Assembly: GCA_964035545.1 (NCBI GenBank)
Contig: OZ037765.1
Coordinates: 23,872,004 to 23,936,003, forward strand
DNA from: Bugula neritina
Lineage: Eukaryota > Bryozoa > Gymnolaemata > Cheilostomatida > Bugulidae
Direction of reading: 5' to 3'
Length of the DNA stretch: 64,000 bases
Positions 36,807 to 63,539 of the stretch are shown in pieces. Each line of letters starts with the position of its first letter. Position 1 is the stretch's first letter. The notes under the pieces are model-generated. The model was not told the DNA's origin, ran no database searches, and worked only from the letters and a program-made list of their open reading frames with translations. Made by a program: the position numbers and the translations under genes.

Positions 36807-39800
36807 TTAGGCTGTAGCATCGCAAGCGTTGCACCAGAGTCTGCAGTTGTCAAGCATGAATTTTCTGTAGTCTGGCTCGGTACAATCAGTAGCCTTAAAG
36901 AGGTGACAATCTTTATCTTTGTCAACACAAGGGGCCTTGGTAGTTGTTACAGTCGAAGCTATAACAAAAAGTGCTGAGACTTAGTTGTCTATTACATTTA
37001 CAATAATATGTTATACATGCTGTTAATTTAGTAACAACCTAAAAAGAGAATAATTGATATGCTATAAACAAATTTTATATATTTGATGAATAAAATACTG
37101 TTCGTATACAAATATACACTTTTCAAACAACTTGCAACTTATTGTAGTTGGTTGTCAGTAAATTGCATAGTATAATGCACGCTTGAAGCTGAGAAATTAA
37201 AATAAATAAAGTATAAGTGGTATAAATTTTGAGAAAATGTTGAACCCTAAAATTCTAAGAAAACCAAAATTGGTTTTACACTGCTATATCCTGTTGCGTA
37301 CTATTATAAGCTTGTGAACATATCTTTCCTTAGTGACAGAAATGAAACAGTTAAATAATTCATAGCGGATTAACTTGGTTCTACCAAAGACAGTATTAGC
37401 TGTTTGGTTATATAATTAGAATGTATAGTATGGAATAATCTAGAATTGTTAAGGTGATGATTGGTGAGTTATTAGAATTTATTGAAAGCTATAATATAAA
37501 CAATACTTTAGTAAACTTACTGCATAATTTACAATAAAGTGGACAGTTCTCTCGAGCATAAATTTTGTAGTCAGTACACATGTCTAGACCATATTTTGTA
37601 CAGTCTTCTTTATCCTCACATTTAGTTACCAAAGGCGGAGTTACTACAAACATACAAATAAGCTATGTCAGCTTACAAGCTTAAAAGCCTACTTCTTTGT
37701 GAAGGAGAATAATTGTTATAATCTCATTTTTAAACATATTTAGGTAGTGCTACATATCCAAGGCGATATCACAATTCCTCTCTGAAAAAATCGCACACTA
37801 ATAGTGAACGCACAAAATTCAACTATGATTGTTTAAAGACTTTGTAACTTTCTGATCTCTAACGCTTTTGTGCAGTAGAAAGATTTGAACTTCATAATTT
37901 TACATCAACATAAATGAAGGTATATGTACTGTTCATAAACTCCATAAAAACCCATCATGTACTTCATAAATGATGACTTGTGGCTTAATTAATGATCTTT
38001 TTTAGACATTATGTCCACTTGTCCTCTTGAACATATAATGCCAATAATATAGAAGTGAAGCTAGTGTTGTTACCAGCAGTCTGGTTAGGACACAGGCCAC
38101 ACCTCTGCGGACAAGTTCTCTTAGCCCAATCAGGATATTGAACACAAGTAGTGGCAGTGTACTTTGAGCAATCTTCAGTATCCAAACAAGGACGCGTGGT
38201 CACACCTGTTCAGTAAAGGTCAATCGCCAGACTTAGTTATAAGTTTTAATATACTAAAAAACATATTCATTTAGAGTCACCGGGAGAAGATGGTGTTATT
38301 GTTGTCAGCTATAATGTTTTCAGCCTCAAGTTATGCTAGTCATATAATTTAAGGGCTTCAAATCAGCAAAAGGACCATCTTAATTGGCTGATGACTCTTT
38401 CTGGAATTAAGACGATATTAGGATCTAAACCACTAGCCTAGCACTTTATGTGTTTACTATGTCTTTATTCACATGCAATATTAACACATTAATCAAAGGT
38501 TCTTCACGCATAAAATATATTTTCAAAACAATTTTCAAATTTTGTTTTGCACTGATAGGAAACCTCAAGTAAATTTTTACAAATTAATGGCCCTTTACAG
38601 TTGCTTAAACATTTTGTGTAAAGAAACAAAAGCCAAGATCAAAATTTGTAAATACTAATGAGCATGATAATGTGTTGTAATAATTACTCACAAGATGGCT
38701 TCTCTGTGCAGAATCCGCAATACAAATTACAGTTGCTTCTGAAGAATGCTTCATATCTGGCTTCTTTGCATGTTGCAATATCGTAGCCATTGCAGTTTCT
38801 GGCAGCATCATAGCAGTTGGGGTCACATGGTGTAAACGGTGTTGTAGGGGTGGGAGGTCGGGTTGGGCCAGCAGTTGTTGGTAAAGTAGTGGTTGGAGTT
38901 GTAGTTGGTGGGATAGGTGTTGTTGTTCTGATTATTCCTTTAATAATCATTAGTCAAAATATATTTATATGGAGTCTTTACCAACATAGGACATTATATT
39001 ATAGTTCTCACTTCTTGGCATTGTGGACCAGTATACTTATATATAGCTACTGTGTATTTACATGAGAGCGAATCAGAAAACACTCTATGATATAATTATA
39101 AAAATGGACTTTACAATATGGCAAAAATGAGTGGTGCTTACAGTTAGCATTAGTTTTAATATCTATAAAGACTGAGGTGCTTAAAATTTTTGTAATATTC
39201 TGTTTTCAACAATAATTTTTGATTCAACAGTCTTAATTAAAAACATTTATTTAGCTAAAGATTAAAGATAGTTTTGCTAATATCTGTTATTTGTGGTAAC
39301 ATTGTTTACCCTGGCAGCATAATTTAATGCAATATTGTAACAATTAATTCATTATTTTTCTTATCAATATACATAAGTTATAATATATTCAATGCTAAAT
39401 CAAAAGAATTTAAAAATTGTCATTTTATAGAAAATAGCACAATCTATAATATATTATGTTTGTGTTACTACAGACTTTCATAACAATTATGGAAATTATC
39501 TATTTAGCAATACATTAAAAATTTATTGTCAAGTTAATTTAAATCCTACATTTTTAATACCTGGAATATAATAATACCAACTTACATTAATTAGGCTGGT
39601 CAAGAAATACAATGATTGCTAGTAACAAGCAATGGTGCTAGTCTGCACTTACCAGTTGGATTTATAAATTGACAAAGGTTGCAGTATCTCGCACAATTCT
39701 TAATAGCATAGCCTCTATACTTCATATCTGTACAAACATCAATCTTTAAGTTGCAATCAGGAATTGCGTCCACGCAGGGCTTGGGAGGTGGGTAAACTTT

Positions 39801-41060
39801 GATGCAGCCTGCTGGGCCTGCAATAGATTAAAAATTTGCATATTAGTTATAATATAGTTATTTGCTCGAATATCTTGGAATTATAAAATTTACGAATCAT
39901 TTAAACATAAACATGGTTTTTAATATGGTGATATAGCCACACAAAACACCTTGCTGCTTTGCATTTTTTAATTTCAAACTTGGGGGGTTATTGACTCAGC
40001 GTTTTGCATTCTATTTCATCTTTGTGCGTAAAAATGCAGTCACTTGGTAGTCTACGTCAACTCTGAATACTGAGCAAATATGACTAGTTAGACATATATA
40101 AATACTAGATGTTTTGAACCAAACAACACAATTACAATTTTTGCTAATTATACTCAATTTGAAGTTATTTCATGGATATAACTAATTTGCCACACACCAC
40201 TTGTTTGAATAAAGACAAGCTTTTGTTGATGGGTTTTTATGTATAACTGTGCCATAGTTACTTTTTTGCAACTTTAAGAAAAATTTATATGTGTAATTTT
40301 TCAGGGTAAAAGTTATTAACATAAATTGTCAAACAATATTGGACAAAATAGACAAAATTAAAAGTATTTGAACTAGCAGCTTCTTTAGCATTTTTCATGC
40401 TAATAAATTTTATCTAGCCATAAAATTTAATTCAATTTTAGTCAGACTCAGCTAGCTTTTTATAATTGGTGTGAAAATTTCCAGTGTCATTTTTGAAAGT
40501 ATTTTTTATTTTGAAAACACAACATTTGGTCGTTGTAGTGATGAGTTTACCTTGCGGACCTCGTGGTGTAATGGTTAGCACACTTGCTTGCAAGCCAAAG
40601 GTCTTGGATGCAAAAGTTTTTTTTTATACTCGTGTTTTTTAATTTATAAAATTATTTATATCAATTTATAGAAACTCAACAAAAAAAAATAAGCAGGAGC
40701 CCAATTTTAGCTACAGAAGATCATGCGATGAGATCTCAAAAGACATGTACGTATAGTAAACAGCAAAATGTAAGCTTCTATTAGGAGCAACTCACACGCT
40801 ACTAATGATGCGTATGTGTATTAAACTGGTAAGAAGCAAAATTGTTAAACTTCTATAAAATTTATAAATTAGTATTTGAAAAGTCAGTAAAGTTAGTATA
40901 AGGCAAGACTCACATAAATCACAGAATACAGCACAGTTATCCGTAGCAAACTTTCTATATTTGGCCTCGTAGCAGATATGGGTGCCATAGCCATGGCAGT
41001 CTTCCTCAACGTCTTTACAAAGACAAGGAGCTGCTGCTGTGGTTGGTGGTAGAGTAAATC
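36807..41060 (-). other. Six ShKT domains, one per exon (exons 12-17)
   Basis: Each of exons 41060-40914, 39817-39653, 38937-38692, 38205-38074, 37643-37521 and 36958-36807 carries one six-cysteine ShKT module, with the final C-x2-4-C-x2-C cluster recognisable in every copy. Internal exons are phase 1 at both ends, the classic signature of domain shuffling. Exon 14 also adds a Thr/Pro-rich linker before its module. Exon 12's linker has an extra Cys (PCLCKD). Confidence 0.87.
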
Positions 41061-44000
41061 CTACATAATATCAACAGTAAAACAATGTAGCTTATACTCT
41101 AGAGGCCTAGATTTTATAAAGTCAGGTTAGGTTGTGAATCTTATTATGTTCACATTTGCATGTAGCAATGTAAGAATGCTTACATCAACTGAACACTTAC
41201 GCTGTAATATGATATTATAATAGTAGCTCTTGGAACAACAATATGATCAATTTATCAGCTACTCACTTTATAATAGGCAGTGGTACTGATATGTGAACAA
41301 ATTGTGACAGATATAGAAGTAATAGTAAAACCAGAAATTGTAAGCAAAACATAATTTTACTAAAAAAGATACATTTAAGCTTGCAAGATATCTATGGTTA
41401 TGCTTGACCTAGATCAAAAATTTTGTCAATTTAAATCTAGCTGTTCAAAAAAATAATTTTACAATGAAACCAAATGAACAAAAAAATACAACACAGTATG
41501 TTTATAAAACTAAGTATCTTTTGTTATGAATCCCAACCTTGACATAGCTTGGCAGCTAGTCCTTGTTCAATGGAAGCCAGCTGACCAAAGTTGTTAACCA
41601 GATAGACAAAGCTTGGATCACTGGCTAAAGATCTCAGCTCTTTCTGATTAATTTCTTGGCCAATACCCACAGAAAATATTTCAATTCCTGCCTTTTTAGT
41701 TGCACTATAAATACAAAAACACAACATATCTTATTGGTTTTCTGTAGGAATTCCAATTTACATAACAAATAACATAAAATAGTATATGAGTGCAAAAATA
41801 TGTTAAAATAATTAGTTTGTTATTATATGTGATAACCAAATAAAACTTCATTAAATTATATAGATTGCATTATTTGTATTATATTACTACAAGTTTATAG
41901 GTTTATAGGCAACAACAAGAAATGGGGCAAATCCAAAGACACAACTTACATACTGTTTTATAACCACTTACTTTCCCTCATACTGGGTTCGATAGGTATC
42001 TTGCCCCTGCCCGTCTGTCACTAGGATGGCAATGTTAGGAACATTAGGTCTATCGCCATTAGCTGTAGTGAATGCCACATCTTTCATATACTTCAGAGCA
42101 TCGCTGATTACTGTGCCTTTACCCTGGTTGTAGGTCATACCTTGAATGTGTTGCTTGGCAGCATTGGCATCCCTAAAGCAGCAAAACAAGATGAAAAAGT
42201 TTGTCAAAAGCAAACAGTAAATTAATAGAATAATTAATGTTTATTAGTTTTATAGTTAAAATAGAATCTTATATATTTTGTGTGAACAAATTGAAGTAAA
42301 ATATGCAATAATATCCTGAAAAGGTTTTTGCTAGCAGCTAGGAGTGATATTAAATTGCCTGGCAGTGTAGGGCTTGTTTACTACATCAAATTGTGTTGAC
42401 ACATAATATATTAAGAACTTTAGCTTTACTTTTGACAAAAGTGTATAGCCTAAAAGTATTATTTTAAACAAGGTGAATATTTATCTGTTATATTACATTA
42501 TATTATATTATATTGCATTATATTATTTTACATTTATTATTATAAACTATATTACATTATATTGCTCTTTATTATATTGCATTGTATCAAACTATTTTAC
42601 ATTATGTATTATATTACATTATATTACGTTATATTCTAGTATATATTTACGCACGTGTACTGATTGAGCTGAAACTCCAATGAGACTTTATCATTAAACT
42701 TCAACATTCCAACTCTGATTGCAGAGAAGTCCAACTTTGACACTAAATCACTAAGAAACACTTTGGTTAGATTGTAATTCTGAACACCAACGGAAGTTGA
42801 GGTGTCCACCGCAAAGAATATGTCAGCCGAGTTCACTCTGCATCCTGTGAATTGAAAATGTTTTTGTGTTTTCCGGAGTCATCACCAGCATAAAACCATC
42901 ATTTACAATATATTTGTAGAAAAAAACTTACTTAGCAGTTGAAGATTGGCATCAATCATATAATCAAATAATATTTTATATAAGAAATCAAAGACAAAGA
43001 ATTTTATTTAAAGAATTTTACCTGCAAATGGCCCAGTGGTTGGTGGAGGCGAAGTTACCAGCTTAACAGCAACTAAAAAGATAAAAAGTGATACATTGCA
43101 TGGCTGTAAACTCTAAACAAGTATGCATCTATATATAATTAAAAATATTATCTATATGTATAATATATCAGGGGAAAGGTTATCTGTAATCAGTGTAAAT
43201 GGAGTTTTGCACTTTAAAAAACTCTTACAACTCTGCAAACAGTTTGAGGTCTACAGAATTCTATCTTATAGCAATTTTATTCTTAATTTCATTTCAAAGC
43301 TAAAGTGAAATCGAAAAAATCAACACTTTCAGTTTTTTAAATTTGTGTTTCTCTTTGTATTAGCAACATATTTTAAAATCTAGGCGCTGTAAAAATCTGC
43401 TCTAAAAGCTAAAATTATACACCTGGTCTTGACACCTCTATATATTCAGTGGACCCCACCATCAGATACTCAACTGTGCAGATGGGCTACACACATTAGC
43501 TACATCTAGCTTTTTTCTAAGCTTGTACTGAAGGGTATTTCGTTACACTATCATGTATATTATACTGTGCAACTTTAAAAATGTTGCCTAAACTACTAGT
43601 ACATAATAATTATTGGTATGTGTACTTGCATCACGCTACTGAAGGAAGCCTCTAATTAAATATTATCAAGCAAGAAAGAGTTAATTTAAAAAATAATAGT
43701 CAATTCTTCTGCATCCATATTTCAAATAATGCAATAAATCATATTGCTAGCTTGGGAACATTTAAAGGTGATTTACATTTTTTTTAAAAAACTACCAGGT
43801 ATTCTAAATGCTGTTCACATGCTATACTTTGACTTTAATTATTGAATAAAAGCTTTCAGTTTTTAGAATGATACTAATTATTATTTTAAAAATAGTCGAT
43901 TAAAATTTAGTGTTTTCGCCAATGTTTAATTCATGAAAATTTTAAAGGATTTCTATCACCAATTACAATTGTACCTCAAACAAAATATAGTTATGCAAAC

Positions 44001-47000
44001 ATTTTCTTTACTGTAAGTAAAACCAAATGAGTTAACAACACTAGGTTTATACTGCTATGACTCTTGTAGGAAGTGTAATCCTAGAGTGTCCGAGGACATC
44101 ACATATTTAACAGCATTGATTTTGTTTTGCTAAAAAAAACTGTTATTGTAGCCATTAAAATGCATGAGCCCATTTTTTTCTTTCTGTGTTGATTCATCAT
44201 CAAGTTCTAAGCTTTCAAGTAACAATGCCCTCTAATTTGCAGATGCAATGTACATATTCATAGAAGAGCTGCTATTTAATTTGTTAAACTATTGACATAA
44301 TGTATATATGCTTACATACACTCATATATACTTTCACTGACTTAGGAAAATATTGCCGAGAGATTAAGTTGATGAATAAGACAACTGTTGATTACAGGTG
44401 AGTACTTATTAAGCAAAGTACAGCAAAAAATTACCTTGACAGGCTTCTTTGTTGAATTTTTTCTGAATCTGAGCCAATTTGCTAAAATCTCTGACGTCAT
44501 AGACATAGCTTTTGTCTGAAGCAATTCCTTCCAGCTCATCCGTCTTTGCACCACCAATTCCAACAGCAAAGACAGTTATTCCCCTTGCATGTAACGATTT
44601 GGCACTGTTAATTGTTTGCTGTTTGTTATTACTTGCTCCGTCAGTAAGAACAAACAGGATATTAGGCACTCCTGCTCTAAAATTTAGTCAAAAAACTTCG
44701 ATATAACGGAATGAAATAGAAATGTTTGCTACATTTAAATTACCATAACCTAAAAAGTTTAACAGATATAAAACAAACCTCATGCCAGCTGCTGGTTGAA
44801 ACAAAGAATCTCGCACTTTGAGCAAACCGGCACTAGTGTTTGTACCTCCATCAACTTTTCGGGCAGTTTTTATTGCAGCTACTACTTGAGATGTTGAGGT
44901 ATATGCATTGAAGTCAAATATATTGTAAGCTGAAGTGCTGAATCCAACCATGCCCACTCGGACTTTGTTTGGAGCAATGTCGTATGCATCAATAACTTTG
45001 GCAGCAAACTCTAAAGACTAAACAGAAGTAATGATGTAATGTAATATAATGTAATATAACATAATATAATAAGTGATACAATATAATATAATATTGTAAT
45101 ATAATAAGCATAAATCAATAATTATAAGACTTTTTGATTCTATCAAAATAAATGTCTCTAAATAATGGTTCATTAGGAAATAATTAAATGAAAAGCAGCT
45201 GAAATTAACATTTGAGAAAGTCAAAAATGTATTTCATGATTAATCTAAACTAATTTGAACTAGATTTTCTGGTATAGACTTTCAATGCAATTCAATGAAG
45301 TAATTTATACTATATGTATTATATATGAGAATAGAGAGCAGCCATGGTCGAGAGGTTAGAGCGTTTGCCTAGTAAACACGAAGGTCATAGATTCGAGCCC
45401 AGACAAAGGCCATTGGTGATGTTAGGAAGAGCATCCAGTCATAATTGCTCCTGTGCACCATCTGAATAAGTCCTTAGCTCGATTTAACAAAAACTCTTCT
45501 ATCAGGAGTTTTCTTACAGGGATGGCAACTATAAACTTGCGCGAGTATTATATATGATAATAAAAAGAAACCAAGATACCTGTCTCCACTCGTTATTATC
45601 GACACTCCCACTAGCATCAACCAGAAATCCAATGTCAGCAGTTTCTATAACACAGGGAGTGGTGGGCTTGACGGTTGTAGTGGTTGGTGTAGTGGTTGGT
45701 GTAGGGGTGGTGGTAGTTGAAGGTGCCAGCTTGACCGCAACTACGAGGCAAGTAAAAAGAAAGTTGGTATCCCCAGAGATAAATAACTTTGTTTACTATT
45801 ATTGAAAGCAACGTCTTAGTACAAAAGTTGTTTACCTTTACATGTTTCTGTGTTGAATTGGTCTTGAATTGCAGCTAGTTTGTCAAAGTCTTGGATGTCG
45901 TAGACATACTCATTTTTGGTTGCGATATTTTTCAACTCAGTTAATGTTGCGCCGCCGACTCCCACAGAAAACACTGTCACATTTCTTAAATGAAGAGATT
46001 TAGCGCTGGCTGTGGTTTTAGATGGTGTATTACTTTGTCCATCAGTTATAACAAAGAGTATATTTGGCACTCCTGGTCTATAATTTAATAACAAAAATAG
46101 TGTTTACAAGATATTTCAGGCATGAAAAAAGATACGTATATGTAATAAAATTGTATTATTAATACCTATACTTATATAATGGAGTTGATTATGCATACGC
46201 AAATTTTTACATACATTGATAATTGAGTCATTTGAAAATTTTAAAAACTTTAAAGAGAAACAAACTTTAATTTTTAAAACTGTGAATTGTCAAACACCAA
46301 CCTCATGCCTGCAGATAATTGGAAAAGAGAATCTCTGGCCAGATTTAGAGCCAAATCAGTTGCCGTTAAACCACTGACTTTTTGGGCAGCTCTGATAGCT
46401 GCTACAGTTTGGGCTTTTGTAGAGTATTTGTTGAAATTAAACACAGTATAGGCCGTATCACTGAATCCAATTAAACCTACTCTAACTTTGTTAGGTCCAA
46501 TGTCATATCCTTCCACAACTTTGGCAGCAAACTCCAAAGACTGAAAATTTGAACAAGTCACAAAAAGTTTGATCATAAATATAACTTAAGAGTTCTGCAA
46601 AAGTTTAAAACTCTAAAATACTTTTCTTATGATGTCATCAAGTGAATTTTTATATAAAATCATAGCTTAACCTGCTAAAGCAGTAAATGTTATTCTATAA
46701 TGCTAAGTGTTAGATTCCCATAAAAGGTAAAACTTTACTACCGTTTCGTTTCCATGACTGTGCATTATGCGAATGGATGGATTTGTGGTTGCGGTTTGCA
46801 TTAACTTATGATTGCTGTCTCATTAGATGTAACTGTTTCCATTAGGCAAATAAAAAATCTATTTGCATAATTTGAATCATGGAAATGCAGTGTATTTAGC
46901 AACCAGTAAATATTTTATAAAAAGTATTGTTCAATAACAATTATTTAAGGCTCACAAGTAAACAGCAAATAATTCTATAGAGTTTCTTTCAGTATAACAG

Positions 47001-47602
47001 TAACTTGTTAGAAGAGGATAAAAGTTGTACCTGCACATTGTATTAAACAAACATCTTTTGAGCTTTTAAAGTATCAAATTGGTTTACGATGAATTTGGTA
47101 TAGTGAGTAAGAGCCCTCATGTTAACAAGTTGGCACAATTATTAAGCATTAAACAGTCAATATAAAAGATATTTTTATTATAACAATAGTTGTAAATCAG
47201 AGTTATACTAATTTTTTGTTAGCTTTAGTGTCATTTGATGTCAAACAAGTTACTCCGATATACTAAAAACTTGTAAAACAAAGTTGCATAAATAAATACC
47301 TTTATCCAATTAGCTTGGCTAACGCTGCCACTAGCATCAACAATAAAACCGATGTCAGCTGACTTTACAACACATTTGTTGGGTTTTGGTGGAATTGGTA
47401 TGCCAGGAGAAATCTGTGCATTGCAAGCAATAACTAAAAATGAAAAACATTTAAAGAATATAAATAAATATGTGAAAAGTAGAAAAAGTGTTGTTAAGGC
47501 AAACCAGAAACGCAATCAAACATTAAAAACTGTTGGAAGGTTTATTATATTACAGTTAGCTATATTACCAGAGGTCAAAAGGATGAGAGTAAGAGCCCTC
47601 AT
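36807..47602 (-). CDS. Secreted protein with three vWA and six ShKT domains, complete, 17 exons
   Basis: Exons 5' to 3': 47602-47569, 47433-47300, 46540-46302, 46077-45836, 45740-45580, 45017-44779, 44676-44435, 43072-43022, 42844-42655, 42172-41972, 41704-41538, 41060-40914, 39817-39653, 38937-38692, 38205-38074, 37643-37521, 36958-36807. They encode about 954 residues with consistent phases. Residues 1-17 (MRALTLILLTSVIACNA) form a signal peptide. Three vWA domains follow (about 38-215, 252-430 and 455-630), then six cysteine-rich ShKT domains (634-954). No transmembrane segment is visible, so the protein is likely secreted into matrix or mucus. vWA domains with MIDAS sites bind proteins in a divalent-metal-dependent way, as in matrilins and collagen VI. 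ShKT domains are disulfide-rich modules found in many secreted invertebrate proteins; their presence does not make this a toxin. I do not recognise a named orthologue. Linkers are Pro/Thr-rich and likely O-glycosylated. Confidence 0.88.
40548..40630 (+). mobile_element. tRNA-like SINE fragment ending in a T run
   Basis: The segment carries GTGGTGTAATGGTTAGCAC, a typical A-box region, then CTTGCTTGCAAGCC and a degraded B-box, followed by nine T residues (a Pol III terminator). It resembles the minus-strand fragment at 27410-27490. It lies in the intron between exons 12 and 13 of the vWA-ShKT gene, in the opposite orientation to the gene. Confidence 0.5.
41538..43072 (-). other. Third, divergent vWA domain and its linker (exons 8-11)
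   Basis: Exon 8 is a 51-base Pro/Thr linker that starts with the same AVKL motif as the linker before vWA-2. vWA-3 carries DTSTS (461-465), GKGTVISDAL and ILVTDGQGQ. It is split at different places from vWA-1 and vWA-2 (190, 201 and 167 bases), so it is an older or separately acquired copy. Confidence 0.85.
42476..42655. repeat. ATATTACATT-type low-complexity tract
   Basis: Irregular repeats of TATTACATTATAT run almost to the exon 9 donor of the vWA-ShKT gene. A similar tract occurs at about 45025-45115 in the intron upstream of exon 6. Confidence 0.75.
45025..45115. repeat. TAATATAATGTAATATA low-complexity tract
   Basis: Degenerate repeats of AATATAATG lie immediately upstream (in gene orientation) of the acceptor of exon 6 of the vWA-ShKT gene. 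The tract matches the composition of the one at 42476-42655, read on the other strand. Confidence 0.7.
45329..45544 (+). mobile_element. tRNA-derived SINE with 13-bp target-site duplication
   Basis: An exact direct repeat, GTATTATATATGA (45316-45328 and 45545-45557), flanks a 216-bp insert. The insert begins with a tRNA-like head: A-box TGGTCGAGAGG (45345-45355) and B-box AGATTCGAGCC (45389-45399). The body at 45411-45456 contains GGAAGAGCATCCAGTCATAA, which resembles the GGAAGGGCATCCAGCC-type block seen in some invertebrate SINE central domains. A related body occurs at 63680-63725. The element sits in the intron between exons 5 and 6 of the vWA-ShKT gene. Confidence 0.82.
45836..47602 (-). 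other. Signal peptide and first vWA domain (exons 1-4)
   Basis: Exon 1 supplies ATG and the first 11 residues of the signal peptide, finished in exon 2. vWA-1 carries DASGS (residues 44-48), the mid-domain Thr in SGLTATDLAL, and the late Asp in FVITDGQSN, so its MIDAS is complete. A short Pro-rich spacer with one Cys (residue 32) precedes the domain. Confidence 0.85.
46749..46885. mobile_element. Fold-back MITE fragment
   Basis: TTTCCATGA (46749-46757) recurs inverted at 46877-46885. Further inside, ATTATGCGAAT on the left matches inverted ATTTGCATAAT on the right. The arms enclose about 80 bases. This is the layout of small fold-back MITEs. It lies in the intron upstream of exon 3 of the vWA-ShKT gene (the side away from the gene's 3' end), with no clear target duplication. 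Confidence 0.45.
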
Positions 47603-48203
47603 TTTGTGTCTTGTTGCAATGAGGAATCACTATCAACTGACTTGAGATTCAGTATCAGTTTACTTTTAATATCTTTGGTTCCACCTACTTGCGTATGGTG
47701 CAAAGTTTATTTGATAAAGTGATAGTTTATCATTAATGTTGGTGGTAAATATTAGCCAATGACTGGCAAATATTTGGAAGTTTCCAGAATATTTAATCGC
47801 TGCAGGCACATGCACTACATTCTCAGTAATTAAATGAAAAAAGATGTGTAATAAGATCACAATCATAGCAAGAAACAAGTAGATTGTAGTATGATTTAAT
47901 TTTATTATAGTTATTTAATAACATTCATGTGAGCATAAAACATAGGACATGCTTGGAAGAAGTTCGACATATGCTAAACTTGAAAATATTTCAATATAAA
48001 TATGAAAAATTGGACGGCATGTTCAAAATAGTATCACAAATTGCAAATATAAAAGTTGTATAATGTATAGGAAAATCATAGTATAAATATCGTCACTCAT
48101 GACTAATATAAATACATTAAATATGATAATAAATATATATATAAATAGAATGTGATTTAAACATATATCAAACACATACTATTTATACAAATACAAAAGT
48201 TCA
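47603..48203. other. Intergenic region upstream of the vWA-ShKT gene
   Basis: About 600 bases separate the vWA-ShKT start from the 3' end of the coiled-coil membrane gene; both genes are on the minus strand. The promoter of the vWA-ShKT gene should lie here. The stretch is AT-rich and I see no defined element. Confidence 0.45.
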
Positions 48204-48209
48204 TTTATT
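48204..48209 (-). terminator. Candidate poly(A) signal of the coiled-coil membrane gene
   Basis: The minus strand reads AATAAA 42 bases beyond the TAA stop at 48251-48253, implying a very short 3' UTR if used. Confidence 0.5.
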
Positions 48210-48250
48210 TGTATCAAAAGCATACCATTTAAGAAAATAACGAAAGAGAT

Positions 48251-63539
<15,289 letters not shown>

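Larger units (their letters stand above)
44435..45740 (-). other. Second vWA domain (exons 5-7)
   Basis: vWA-2 carries DASGS (258-262), GGTNTSAGL and FVLTDGASN, a complete MIDAS. It is preceded by a Thr/Pro-rich spacer of about 25 residues starting AVKLAPSTTTTP. The exon lengths after the first exon of the module (239 and 242 bases) and the phases are identical to those of vWA-1. Confidence 0.85.

Noticed and set aside
36777-36977. 66-codon plus-strand frame
   Set aside because: Antisense shadow of the last ShKT exon.
40548-40615. Functional tRNA gene
   Set aside because: The A-box is good but the B-box is degraded and the acceptor stem does not pair.
42473-42667. 64-codon Tyr/Ile-rich plus-strand frame
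   Set aside because: Translation of a TATTACATT low-complexity tract.
47105-47120. 16-base exact copy of the start of vWA-ShKT exon 1 inside intron 2
   Set aside because: Possible relic of a small duplication, but one 16-base match in 64 kb is close to chance expectation and the flanks do not align.
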